A DNA stretch of 64,000 nt. Source: Afipia sp. GTDB taxonomy: Bacteria > Pseudomonadota > Alphaproteobacteria > Rhizobiales > Xanthobacteraceae. The translations under genes were made by a program, and so were the position numbers. Location of the stretch: contig JAFKEQ010000003.1 of assembly GCA_017308575.1 (NCBI GenBank), positions 496,001-560,000 of the forward strand. The letters are read 5' to 3'. Positions 44,135 to 52,181 of the stretch are shown here, piece after piece; position 1 is the first letter of the stretch, and each line of letters opens with the position of its first letter. The notes under the pieces were generated by a model. That model worked only from the letters and a program-made list of their open reading frames with translations, was not told the origin of the DNA and made no database searches.

Positions 44135-44472
44135 TGGCGACTTTCGGAAAACGACCTGACTACAGTCTTTGTGACGGAAATGCCCGGATGGTTCATCTCG
44201 CAGATGCGAAGCATTTCAGCATAGTGCGTGCCAGCGTGAAGACAATGTGATCGGAACAAGATGAACGCCGCGCTATTAGGACGAGTAATGGCGATGGGTC
44301 CCGGGTTTCTTGACCTGCGAGCCGACTTCCCCCTAGTCTTGGGGAGGATGACTCGATTGATACTCTGCTATTTTGCACAATCGTTTTTAGAATGGGCCTG
44401 AACGGGACGCGGGCTCGACAAGACGAAAAGAAAGCGGGCGCATCAAGCGCTTGCTGAACTGGAGGGTCTCCC
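44135..44472. other. Divergent intergenic region, no gene seen
   Basis: 338 bases between the carbamoyltransferase (-) and the Gly/Arg-rich gene (+). It is less GC-rich than its surroundings around 44340-44400. No known RNA motif or gene is supported. Confidence 0.4.
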
Positions 44473-44778
44473 ATGACTCAAAGCAAGACTCGCTTGAACA
44501 TTCTGAAGCGTGGCCTGGCAGCCATCGCCCTCGTGCTGGTCTATTCGATCAGCATGCTCGGATCGTCGCTGTTCGTGTCGGCTGCGACATCGACGGCGGC
44601 GGAAGCGCGTGGCGGTGGCCGCGGCGGCGGACGTGGCGGTGGCGGACGCGGCCGTGGTGGTGGTTGGGCTCGTGGCCGCGGTCGCGGCTGGGGTCGGGGC
44701 CGTGGCGTCGGCTTCGGCATCATTGCGCCGGGCTGCTACTGGAGCCCGCGCTGGGGCCGGACGATCTGCCCGTATTGA
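44473..44778 (+). CDS. Small exported Gly/Arg-rich protein
   Basis: 101 residues. The hydrophobic N-terminus (GLAAIALVLVYSISMLGSSLFVSA) is a signal or anchor. The middle is RGG-like (GGGRGGGRGGGGRGRGGGW). The end, CYWSPRWGRTICPY, holds two Cys that could pair. Low-complexity; no family assigned. Followed by a strong hairpin. Confidence 0.65.
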   Translation: MTQSKTRLNILKRGLAAIALVLVYSISMLGSSLFVSAATSTAAEARGGGRGGGRGGGGRGRGGGWARGRGRGWGRGRGVGFGIIAPGCYWSPRWGRTICPY

Positions 44779-44807
44779 TCGGCTGATCGCTTCACGCGTA
44801 AAAAACA

Positions 44808-44836
44808 GGAGGCGCGGCGGTTCCCGTCGCGCCTCC
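44808..44836. terminator. Bidirectional terminator between convergent genes
   Basis: Nine-base perfect stem GGAGGCGCG/CGCGCCTCC with an 11-base loop. TTC follows on the plus strand; TGTTTTTT follows on the minus strand, where it serves the TetR gene at 44878. Confidence 0.75.
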
Positions 44837-44877
44837 TTCATTAAATTATGCCGAGATCGGCAGGCCGCCCGGATCTG

Positions 44878-45552
44878 TCAGGCCTTGCGCGTACCTGAGG
44901 CGCGGATCGCGACAGGCGTTCTGGCTGCTCCATCACCTTCCAGCGCGTCGCGCGCGACGGCAACGATCCGCTCAATGATATCGTCGGTGTTGTTGAGGTC
45001 GCACAGCCCGCCGGACAGTTTCTTCAGGCGCTCGCTGTCGGTCACGGTCTGGCGGATCATCGCCAGCGCGAAGTGCAGGCCCCAATAGATATCCACTTCA
45101 TCGCGGTGGGGCAGGGCCTGCCGCAGCGCATTGGCGAAGCGCTGCAGATGGCGGAATTCGCGATCCACGATCTTCTTGATCGGCGGCACGGTCTCGACCG
45201 AGGCCCGCGTCATGAAGCGGGCGGCGGCGGAGCGCTGCTGGTCGGGGCTAAGACACCAGCGCAGGGGAGGGCCAACCAGCGCGTGCAGGATCGCGTCCAC
45301 ACTCGGTCGGCCATTGCCTGCCAGTTCAGCGGCTTTCAGTTCGGCAAAGCGCTCGCGGTTCAGCACCGTGGTCCGGCTGACGAACAGTTCGGCGAGCAGT
45401 TCATCCTTTGACCCGAAATGATAGTTCACCGCGGCCAGATTGACGCCAGCGGCGGCGACGATGTCGCGCATCGTGACTTCGCCGAAGCTGCGATCCGCCC
45501 AGAGCGCCTCGGCTGCGGTGAGAATGGCTGTTTTGGTTTGATCGCTGGCCAT
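44878..45552 (-). CDS. TetR-family regulator of the acyl-CoA operon
   Basis: 224 residues from ATG 45552. TetR helix-turn-helix near the N-terminus (ILTAAEALWADRSFGEVTMRDIVAAAGVNLAAVNYHFGSKDELL). Divergent from the acyl-CoA dehydrogenase operon at 45820 with a 15-bp inverted repeat in between (45619-45673), so probable repressor of that operon responding to an acyl-CoA or fatty-acid-like ligand. Confidence 0.9.
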   Translation of the reverse strand: MASDQTKTAILTAAEALWADRSFGEVTMRDIVAAAGVNLAAVNYHFGSKDELLAELFVSRTTVLNRERFAELKAAELAGNGRPSVDAILHALVGPPLRWCLSPDQQRSAAARFMTRASVETVPPIKKIVDREFRHLQRFANALRQALPHRDEVDIYWGLHFALAMIRQTVTDSERLKKLSGGLCDLNNTDDIIERIVAVARDALEGDGAARTPVAIRASGTRKA

Positions 45553-45618
45553 CGATATCGTGAACGGTAAGAGGTGGCATGCAAAAGCGCGGTGTATTCC
45601 ACGCTGCGGAATGAAAAT

Positions 45619-45673
45619 CATACATTTGTTTGATGCGGTTTCGTTCCTGGCTTGCCATTCAAACAAATGTATG
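45619..45673. promoter_or_regulatory. 15-bp inverted-repeat operator of the TetR/ACAD promoter
   Basis: CATACATTTGTTTGA (45619-45633) and TCAAACAAATGTATG (45659-45673), perfect over 15 bases with a 25-base spacer. The arms are AT-rich in a GC-rich context and lie between the two divergent starts. Confidence 0.75.
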
Positions 45674-45819
45674 AAATCAACCTAGCAGCAAGATTGCTGC
45701 GCGGCAAGGCATTCGCTGGGACGGACAAATGTCAATAATGCTGACGTTGTTGTCCCGGATGGACAGCCGGTCGCGGGTGTTGCAAGACGTTTTTCAACGA
45801 ACAAGGAGAGGACGGTCCG

Positions 45820-47046
45820 ATGGATTTCACGATGTCTGAGCGCCAGACCGAGTGGCGCAACCGCGTAATCGCGTTCATGGACAAGCATGTCCGCCCCGCT
45901 GCTCCGATCTACAAGCAGCAGGACGCACAGGGCGATCGCTGGAAAGTCATTCCGATCCTCGAAGACCTGAAGAAGAAGGCAAAGGCCGAAGGCCTCTGGA
46001 ACATGTTCATGCCGCCGAACGAGCATGAAGACGATGAATTCCGCGGCGCCGGTCTGACCAATCTCGAATACGCGCTGCTTGCCGAACAGATGGGCCATTT
46101 CTACTGGGCCTCTGAAGTGTTCAATTGCTCCGCGCCCGACACCGGCAACATGGAAGTGTTCATGCGCTACGGCACCAAGGAGCAGAAGCGCCAGTGGCTG
46201 AAGCCGCTGATGAACGGCGAAATCCGCTCCGCGTTCCTGATGACCGAGCCTGCGGTGGCGTCGTCGGATGCGACCAACATCGAAACCAGCATCAAGCGCG
46301 ATGGCGATCATTACGTCATCAACGGCCGCAAGTGGTGGTCGTCCGGCGCCGGCGATCCGCGCTGCAAGATCACGATCCTGATGGGCAAGACCGATCCGAA
46401 CGCGGCGCGCCACCAGCAGCAGTCGCAGATTCTCGTTCCGCTCGACACGCCCGGCATCACCATCGAGCGCATGCTTCCGGTGTTCGGTTTCGACGATGCG
46501 CCGCACGGCCACGCGCAGATCCTGCTCGAAAACGTCCGCGTGCCGGTCAGCAACATCCTGCTCGGTGAGGGACGTGGCTTCGAGATCGCGCAGGGCCGCC
46601 TCGGCCCCGGCCGTATCCATCACTGCATGCGCACCATCGGCGCTGCGGAAGCCGCGCTCGAGAAGATGGTCAAGCGCCTGTCGTCGCGCACGGCGTTCGG
46701 CAAGAAGATCATCGAGCAGTCGGTGTGGGAGCAGCGCATCGGCGAAGCACGCACCAACATCGATATGACCCGTCTGCTCTGCCTCAAGGCGGCGGACATG
46801 ATGGACAAGGTTGGCAACAAGGCCGCGCAGACCGAAATCGCAATGATCAAGGTCGCCGCGCCGAACATGGCGCTCAAGATCATCGACGAAGCCATTCAGG
46901 CCTTCGGCGCGGCCGGTGTGTCGGACGAAGCCGGTCTGGCGAAGTCCTATGCCGGCATCCGCACGCTGCGTCTCGCAGATGGTCCGGACGAGGTTCACAA
47001 CCGCGCCATTGCACGGCTTGAGCTTCGGAAGTATTCCAATCACTAA
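45820..47046 (+). CDS. Acyl-CoA dehydrogenase, ACAD11/LvaC-like
   Basis: 408 residues with complete FAD-dependent ACAD fold: [21 protein letters not shown] (FAD loop), [17 protein letters not shown], and a C-terminal helix bundle. The block [19 protein letters not shown] is diagnostic of the ACAD10/11 subfamily, which with a partner kinase handles 4-hydroxyacyl-CoA by a phosphorylated intermediate (Pseudomonas lva pathway; human ACAD10/11). The kinase-like gene follows next. Ordinary fatty-acid beta-oxidation remains the alternative. Confidence 0.9.
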   Translation: MDFTMSERQTEWRNRVIAFMDKHVRPAAPIYKQQDAQGDRWKVIPILEDLKKKAKAEGLWNMFMPPNEHEDDEFRGAGLTNLEYALLAEQMGHFYWASEVFNCSAPDTGNMEVFMRYGTKEQKRQWLKPLMNGEIRSAFLMTEPAVASSDATNIETSIKRDGDHYVINGRKWWSSGAGDPRCKITILMGKTDPNAARHQQQSQILVPLDTPGITIERMLPVFGFDDAPHGHAQILLENVRVPVSNILLGEGRGFEIAQGRLGPGRIHHCMRTIGAAEAALEKMVKRLSSRTAFGKKIIEQSVWEQRIGEARTNIDMTRLLCLKAADMMDKVGNKAAQTEIAMIKVAAPNMALKIIDEAIQAFGAAGVSDEAGLAKSYAGIRTLRLADGPDEVHNRAIARLELRKYSNH

Positions 47047-47049
47047 AGC

Positions 47050-47139
47050 GTTTTGCGGCGAAGCGAACCACGGTTCGCCGCAAAACATGATCAATACAAG
47101 AATACGGAATGCGGCCTGTTGCATCGGACAGGCCGCATT
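47050..47139. other. Two hairpins between the first and second genes of the acyl-CoA operon
   Basis: GTTTTGCGGCGAA/TTCGCCGCAAAAC (47050-47086, 13-base stem) and AATGCGGCCTGT/ACAGGCCGCATT (47108-47139) followed by TTTCC. They could attenuate or partially terminate transcription after the dehydrogenase gene, or stabilise the upstream message. Confidence 0.6.
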
Positions 47140-47170
47140 TCCGGACGATCAAAAAAAGATTGGGAACCGC

Positions 47171-48232
47171 ATGGGTCTAGGGGTCAGAGACGACGCCGAT
47201 TTCTCCGGCACCAAGCCGGTCGAGGAACGGCATCGCATCAATGAAGCGAATCTCGCCGCTTGGATGAGTTCGCATGTCGAGGGATTTGCGGGGCCGCTGA
47301 CGGTCTCGCAGTTCAAGGGTGGCCAGTCGAACCCGACATACCGTCTTGACACGCCAAAGACCTCTTACGTGATGCGACGCAAGCCGTTCGGCAAACTGCT
47401 GCCGTCGGCTCATGCCGTGGATCGCGAATTCAAGGTGATCGCGGCCTTGCATGCGCAAGGCTTTCCGGTGGCGCGTGCTTATGCGCTGTGCATGGACGAT
47501 GCGGTGATCGGCTCGGCCTTTTACATCATGTCGATGGAAGAGGGGCGGGTGTTCTGGAATCCGACGCTGCCGAATCTCGATCCCAAGGAGCGCCATGCGG
47601 TCTTCACCTCGAAGATCGAAACGCTGGCGAAGCTGCACAGCTACGATCCGGAGAGGATCGGCCTCGGCGACTTCGGCAAGCCCGGCAATTATTTCGCGCG
47701 GCAGGTCGATCGCTGGACCAAGCAGTATCGCGCATCCGAAACGGATGTGATTCCGGAAATGGACAGGCTGATGGAGTGGCTCCCGAGAACGGTGCCCGAG
47801 CAGAAGCGCGTCTCGGTGGTGCATGGCGATTATCGCCTCGACAACATGATCTTCCATGCCGACAAGCCGCAGGTGAAGGCGGTGCTGGACTGGGAGCTGT
47901 CGACGCTTGGCGATCCGATGGCCGATTTCGCGTATCTCCTGATGCAGTGGGTGATGCCGGGCCTCGACGGCGCGGACCTGAAAGCGCTGAACATTCCCGA
48001 CATGAAGGAAGCGGAAGCGATCTACTGCAAGGCGGCGGGCGTGCCGCCGATCGAAAACCTCAACTGGTATTTCGCCTACAACCTGTTCCGTCTCGCGGGT
48101 ATCGTGCAGGGCATCGCCAAGCGCATCGTCGACGGCACCGCGGCCAACGCGAAGGCGCAGGAATCGGCCGCGCGCCGCATTCCGCTGGCGCAGGCGTCCT
48201 GGCACTACGCGAAGCTGGCGGGCGCAAACTGA
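47171..48232 (+). CDS. Phosphotransferase family protein (ACAD10/11-type kinase, LvaA-like)
   Basis: 353 residues from ATG 47171. Aminoglycoside-phosphotransferase/kinase fold: VMRRKPFGKLLPSAHAVDREFKV (nucleotide-binding), VVHGDYRLDNMIF (catalytic loop HxDxxxxN) and VLDWELSTLGDP (metal-binding D). The same fold is the N-terminal kinase of ACAD10/11 and is LvaA in P. putida. Adjacent to a matching ACAD, it most likely phosphorylates the 4-OH of a hydroxyacyl-CoA before elimination. Confidence 0.87.
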   Translation: MGLGVRDDADFSGTKPVEERHRINEANLAAWMSSHVEGFAGPLTVSQFKGGQSNPTYRLDTPKTSYVMRRKPFGKLLPSAHAVDREFKVIAALHAQGFPVARAYALCMDDAVIGSAFYIMSMEEGRVFWNPTLPNLDPKERHAVFTSKIETLAKLHSYDPERIGLGDFGKPGNYFARQVDRWTKQYRASETDVIPEMDRLMEWLPRTVPEQKRVSVVHGDYRLDNMIFHADKPQVKAVLDWELSTLGDPMADFAYLLMQWVMPGLDGADLKALNIPDMKEAEAIYCKAAGVPPIENLNWYFAYNLFRLAGIVQGIAKRIVDGTAANAKAQESAARRIPLAQASWHYAKLAGAN

Positions 48233-48294
48233 CACATCATTGAATGACGGCGCATCGCGCGCCGTTCGTCACATCTGTCATGCTGGAGAATGTC

Positions 48295-49080
48295 ATGGGT
48301 CGCCTCGAGGGCAAGTCCGTCATCATTACCGGCGCAGGCAGCGGCATCGGTCGCGCCGCGTCTTTGCTGTTCACCAAGGAAGGCGCGAACCTGATCGCGG
48401 TCGATAAAACAGAAGCGGTCAAGGAGACCGTCGATCAGGTTCGCAGCGCCGGCGGCACGGCGGAAGCTGTGGTTGCGGATGTCGGCGTCGAAAGCGAAGT
48501 GAAGGCCTACATCGCCAAGGCGATCTCGGCTTACGGCAAGCTCGACGCCATCTGGGCCAATGCCGGCATCGGCGGCGGCCTTATTCCGCTGTCGGAGCAG
48601 ACGCCCGAGCACTGGCAGGAAGTTCTTCGCGTCAACCTGATCGGACCGTTTCTTGCGGTGAAGCATTCCATTCCGCATCTGGTGAGGCAGGGGCATGGCG
48701 CGATCGTCTGCACCGCATCTGTCGCGGGCCTGAAGTCCGGCGCCAGCGGCCATCCCTACGCGGCGAGCAAGGCGGGCGTCATCAGTCTGGTGCAGACCAC
48801 GGCTTACTCTCTTTCGGGAACGGGCGTTCGCATCAACGCGGTGTGCCCGGGCCTGATCGAGACCGGCATGACCAAACCGATTTTCGACAATGCTAAGGAG
48901 CGCGGCACCGAAGGCAAGATCGGCCAGCTCAATCCGCTCAAGCGCGCGGGTCAGCCGCATGAACTGGCAGCAATGGGATTGTTTCTCGCCAGCGATGAAG
49001 CGTCCTATGTCAACGGACAGGCGTTTCCGGTCGATGGCGGTCTCACCGCGTCGATGCCCTATACCGGCAAGCCGATCTGA
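48295..49080 (+). CDS. SDR-family dehydrogenase
   Basis: 261 residues from ATG 48295 (CTGGAG in front). NAD(P)-binding TGAGSGIG at the N-terminus, NAG motif (WANAGIGGG), catalytic Ser-Tyr-Lys (CTASVAG; PYAASKAG). Classical short-chain dehydrogenase. In the context of the operon it could oxidise the 3-hydroxyacyl-CoA formed after isomerisation, as LvaD does. Substrate unproved. Confidence 0.88.
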   Translation: MGRLEGKSVIITGAGSGIGRAASLLFTKEGANLIAVDKTEAVKETVDQVRSAGGTAEAVVADVGVESEVKAYIAKAISAYGKLDAIWANAGIGGGLIPLSEQTPEHWQEVLRVNLIGPFLAVKHSIPHLVRQGHGAIVCTASVAGLKSGASGHPYAASKAGVISLVQTTAYSLSGTGVRINAVCPGLIETGMTKPIFDNAKERGTEGKIGQLNPLKRAGQPHELAAMGLFLASDEASYVNGQAFPVDGGLTASMPYTGKPI

Positions 49081-49095
49081 TCCGAAAGACCTGTC

Positions 49096-49833
49096 ATGTC
49101 GAATGCGTCTGAAAAGCCGTTCGTTGCGCAGCATGCGGTGCCGAGCGGCGTGACATCGACGCGGTGGTGGTGGGTGCGCCACGCGCCGGTGCGCGAAGAC
49201 GGCGGGAATATCTATGGCCAGTCCGATATCGGCTGCGACACCAGCGATCGCGTGGTGTTTTCCGGCGTCGCGAAGTTTCTGCCGCGCAATGCGGTCTGGT
49301 TTTCCAGCAACCTTAAGCGCACACATCAGACTGCCGAAGCGATCTGGGCGGCGGGATTGCCGAAGCCGCCGCAGATGCATCACGACAAGGCGTTTGCGGA
49401 GCAGGACCTCGGCGAATGGCAGGGCATGAACCGCGCGCAATTCTTCGCCGCCCGTCCGGCTTCGATCGGGAGTTACTGGTTCGCGCCCGCGCATGAGCGC
49501 GCGCCGGGTGGCGAGAGCTTCAACGACCTGTTCGATCGGACGACGGCAGCCATCGCGCGCATCAGCGCGGCGCATGCCGGACAGGATATCGTCTGCGTGT
49601 CTCACGGCGGCCCGATCAAGGCGGCTATCGCTTATGCGCTCGGCCTTGAGGCGGGAGCAGGATTCGCCTTCACCATCGACAACTGTTCGGTGACCCGGCT
49701 CGACCTCCTGACCGGCGGCGATCACGCCGGCTGGCGCGTGCCGATGATCAACCAGCAGCCATGGATCGCAAGCCACGCGCATGATGCCATGCACCAGCCC
49801 GCCGGGCCGGAAGTCACCAACAAGCTCGCATAA
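49096..49833 (+). CDS. Histidine phosphatase superfamily protein
   Basis: 245 residues. The phosphohistidine H lies in WWVRHAPVRE (RHA in place of the usual RHG), SSNLKRTHQTAEAI follows, and the second active-site His is in VCVSHGGPIKA. It is the phosphoglycerate-mutase-like/SixA fold. 16 bases after the SDR and 27 before the next SDR, so clearly in the operon. The role is unknown; it might remove phosphate from a dead-end phosphoacyl species. Confidence 0.87.
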   Translation: MSNASEKPFVAQHAVPSGVTSTRWWWVRHAPVREDGGNIYGQSDIGCDTSDRVVFSGVAKFLPRNAVWFSSNLKRTHQTAEAIWAAGLPKPPQMHHDKAFAEQDLGEWQGMNRAQFFAARPASIGSYWFAPAHERAPGGESFNDLFDRTTAAIARISAAHAGQDIVCVSHGGPIKAAIAYALGLEAGAGFAFTIDNCSVTRLDLLTGGDHAGWRVPMINQQPWIASHAHDAMHQPAGPEVTNKLA

Positions 49834-49860
49834 CAATCACACCTCACGGGAGAGAAGCGC

Positions 49861-50628
49861 ATGACCTTGTTCGACATGAGCGGGAAAACCGCCGTCATCA
49901 CCGGCTCGACCAAAGGCATCGGCCGCGCCATCGCGGAACGCATGGTGGAGCATGGCGCGCAGGTTGTAATCTCGTCGCGCAAGCAGGACCAGTGCGATCA
50001 GGTGGCGAAGGAGATCAACGACAAGTACGGCAAGGGCAAAGCGATCGCCGTCGCCGCGAACATTTCGAGCAAGGAGAATCTGCAGAATCTGGTCGATGAA
50101 GCCAACAAGGCCTTCGGCAAGATCGATGTGCTGGTCTGCAACGCGGCGTCCAATCCGTATTACGGCCCGCTCGCCGGCATTTCAGACGATCAGTTCAGCA
50201 AGATTTTGGGCAACAATATCGTCGCCAACAACTGGCTGATCAGCATGGTGGTGCCGCAGATGATCGAGCGCAAGGACGGCTCGGTCATCATCGTCTCGTC
50301 CATCGGCGGCCTGAAGGGCTCGACCATTCTCGGTGCCTACGCGATCTCGAAGGCGGCCGACATGCAACTCGCACGCAATCTGGCTTGCGAATACGGCAAG
50401 CACAATGTGCGGGTAAATTGCATCGCGCCGGGCCTGATCAAGACCGATTTTGCCAAGGCGCTGTGGGACAATCCGGAGAACCTGAAAGCATCGACCGCGC
50501 GCTCGCCGCTGCTGCGCATCGGTATTCCGGATGAAATCGCGGGCGCTGCGGTGTTCATGGGCTCCGCCGCCGGAAACTTCATGACCGGTCAGACGGTGGT
50601 GATCGACGGCGGCGCGACGATTAGTTAA
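49861..50628 (+). CDS. SDR-family oxidoreductase
   Basis: 255 residues. TGSTKGIG cofactor motif, CNAASNPYYGP, catalytic VSSIGG and AYAISKAADMQLARN. Second SDR of the operon, related in pattern to FabG-like dehydrogenases. GGGAGAGAAGC in front. Last gene of the operon; REP-like DNA follows. Confidence 0.88.
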   Translation: MTLFDMSGKTAVITGSTKGIGRAIAERMVEHGAQVVISSRKQDQCDQVAKEINDKYGKGKAIAVAANISSKENLQNLVDEANKAFGKIDVLVCNAASNPYYGPLAGISDDQFSKILGNNIVANNWLISMVVPQMIERKDGSVIIVSSIGGLKGSTILGAYAISKAADMQLARNLACEYGKHNVRVNCIAPGLIKTDFAKALWDNPENLKASTARSPLLRIGIPDEIAGAAVFMGSAAGNFMTGQTVVIDGGATIS

Positions 50629-50640
50629 TGGGTTGATCAT

Positions 50641-50757
50641 TGTCCCGGACGCGGTGCAGCGCTCTTGCGCTGCTCCGCAGAGCCGGGACCGCACCGAATT
50701 CGTAACGGCCCCGGCTCAGCGCCGCAACGTTTCACGTTGCAGCGCGTCCGGGGCGAG
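50641..50757. repeat. REP-like palindromes after the acyl-CoA operon
   Basis: TGTCCCGGACGCGGTGCAGC ... GTTGCAGCGCGTCCGGGGCGAG, with inner GGTGCAGCGCTCTTGCGCTGC and GCAACGTTTCACGTTGC hairpins. Between the convergent ends of the SDR and the serine hydrolase. Confidence 0.7.
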
Positions 50758-50762
50758 AGTCC

Positions 50763-51980
50763 TCACTCCACCGCCGCATAGACGAGGCTGCGCACCAGCG
50801 TGCGGAAGTATTCACGCTGGCCCGGACCCTGCGACAGGAAGATCGCGAACATTTCCTCCTTCGGATCGATCCAGAAGAACGTGCCCGCGACGCCGCTCCA
50901 GAAGAACTGGCCGACCGAGCCTGCATAGGGCGCGAGCCCTGCATCGGTGCGCACCGCAAAGCCGAGGCCAAAGCCGTGACCGGGCGGCAGGAGATGCGAC
51001 TCCACCTTCACATGCGCGCCGAGATGGTTTGATGCCATGAAGGCGAGGGTGGTGCGACCGATCAGTCGTGCGCCATCCAGCGTGCCGCCGTTGAGCAGCA
51101 TCTGGCAGAAGCGTGCATAGTCCATCACGGTCGAAACCAGTCCGCCGCCACCGGATTCCATTTTCGGAATATCCAGCGGATTGAACAGCGCGACCTTGTC
51201 GCCGGTCCATGGATCGCTGGCGAATGGCTGCGCGATCCGCGATGCGTTGTCCTTTCCAGTGTGGAAGCCAGTCTCGTTCATTTGCAGTGGACCGAGGATG
51301 CGTTCATGAAGGAACGCGCCGAGCGTTTTTCCGGAGATCACCTCGATCACGCGGCCGAGAATGTCGGTGGAGCGGCTGTAATTCCATTCCGTGCCCGGCT
51401 GGCACATCAGCGGCATGCTCGCGATCAGCTTCGCGTGCTCTTCGTTGGTGATGTCGCGGCTGAACGTCTTGGCTTTGGCATACATCCGCTGCACCGCGCC
51501 GTTGCCGGTGATCTCATATGAGATGCCCGACGTGTGTCGCAGCAGGTCCTGAATGGTGATCGGTCGCACCGGCAGCGCGTATTCAAGCTGGCCGTTGCGC
51601 TCGATGGCGACTTTCTGGTTGGCGAACTCGGGAATGTACTTGGCGAGCGGATCGTTGAGCAGCAGGTAACCGTCCTCGACCAGCATCATGATGCCGAGCG
51701 ACACCAGCGGCTTGGTCATCGAGAAGATGCGGAAGATGCTGTTTGCCGCCATCGGCGCGCTGCCAGCGGGGTCCTGCTTGCCCTGCGCCTCGAGCCAGCC
51801 GATCTGGCCGCGCCGCGCCAACAGCGACACCACGCCGGGCGTGGTACCCTTGTCGATCTCGCGCTGGAATGCATCGCGCATGCGTTGCAGCCGCTGCGGC
51901 GAAAGTCCGATCGAGTCGGGCTTTGCGGAGGGAAGGGCTGGCGTGGCCCTGGCGGCGGATGGCTTTGCGTGGACGTTCAT
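50763..51980 (-). CDS. Serine hydrolase, beta-lactamase class C fold
   Basis: 405 residues. The nucleophile S-x-x-K is SMTK in RIFSMTKPLVSLGI (about residues 90-93); the Y-x-N-like element is WNYSRSTDILG. Esterase or transesterase of the EstB/LovD-like group. No clear signal peptide. Different from the class C-like protein at 29784, which has a shorter linker and SVSK. Confidence 0.87.
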   Translation of the reverse strand: MNVHAKPSAARATPALPSAKPDSIGLSPQRLQRMRDAFQREIDKGTTPGVVSLLARRGQIGWLEAQGKQDPAGSAPMAANSIFRIFSMTKPLVSLGIMMLVEDGYLLLNDPLAKYIPEFANQKVAIERNGQLEYALPVRPITIQDLLRHTSGISYEITGNGAVQRMYAKAKTFSRDITNEEHAKLIASMPLMCQPGTEWNYSRSTDILGRVIEVISGKTLGAFLHERILGPLQMNETGFHTGKDNASRIAQPFASDPWTGDKVALFNPLDIPKMESGGGGLVSTVMDYARFCQMLLNGGTLDGARLIGRTTLAFMASNHLGAHVKVESHLLPPGHGFGLGFAVRTDAGLAPYAGSVGQFFWSGVAGTFFWIDPKEEMFAIFLSQGPGQREYFRTLVRSLVYAAVE

Positions 51981-52130
51981 GGGACCTCCGGAGTTTCTTA
52001 CTCTTGGTGCCGGAGCGGCCGCACAGCCGCCAGCATTGGGGCGCAGAGTGGCGCAGAATAAAGAGCTTGAACAGTGGAATCGGCGGTCCTGCCTTTTCCG
52101 CTCTGCTGGCGGTGCGGCGGAAAATAAAAA

Positions 52131-52155
52131 TGCCGCTCCACCGGGTGGAGCGGCA
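52131..52155 (-). terminator. Rho-independent terminator of the chemoreceptor gene
   Basis: Ten-base stem TGCCGCTCCA/TGGAGCGGCA with loop CCGGG. On the minus strand it is followed by TTTTTATTTT. Confidence 0.9.
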
Positions 52156-52181
52156 TCATTCGTGTCAGGAACCTGAAGGTT

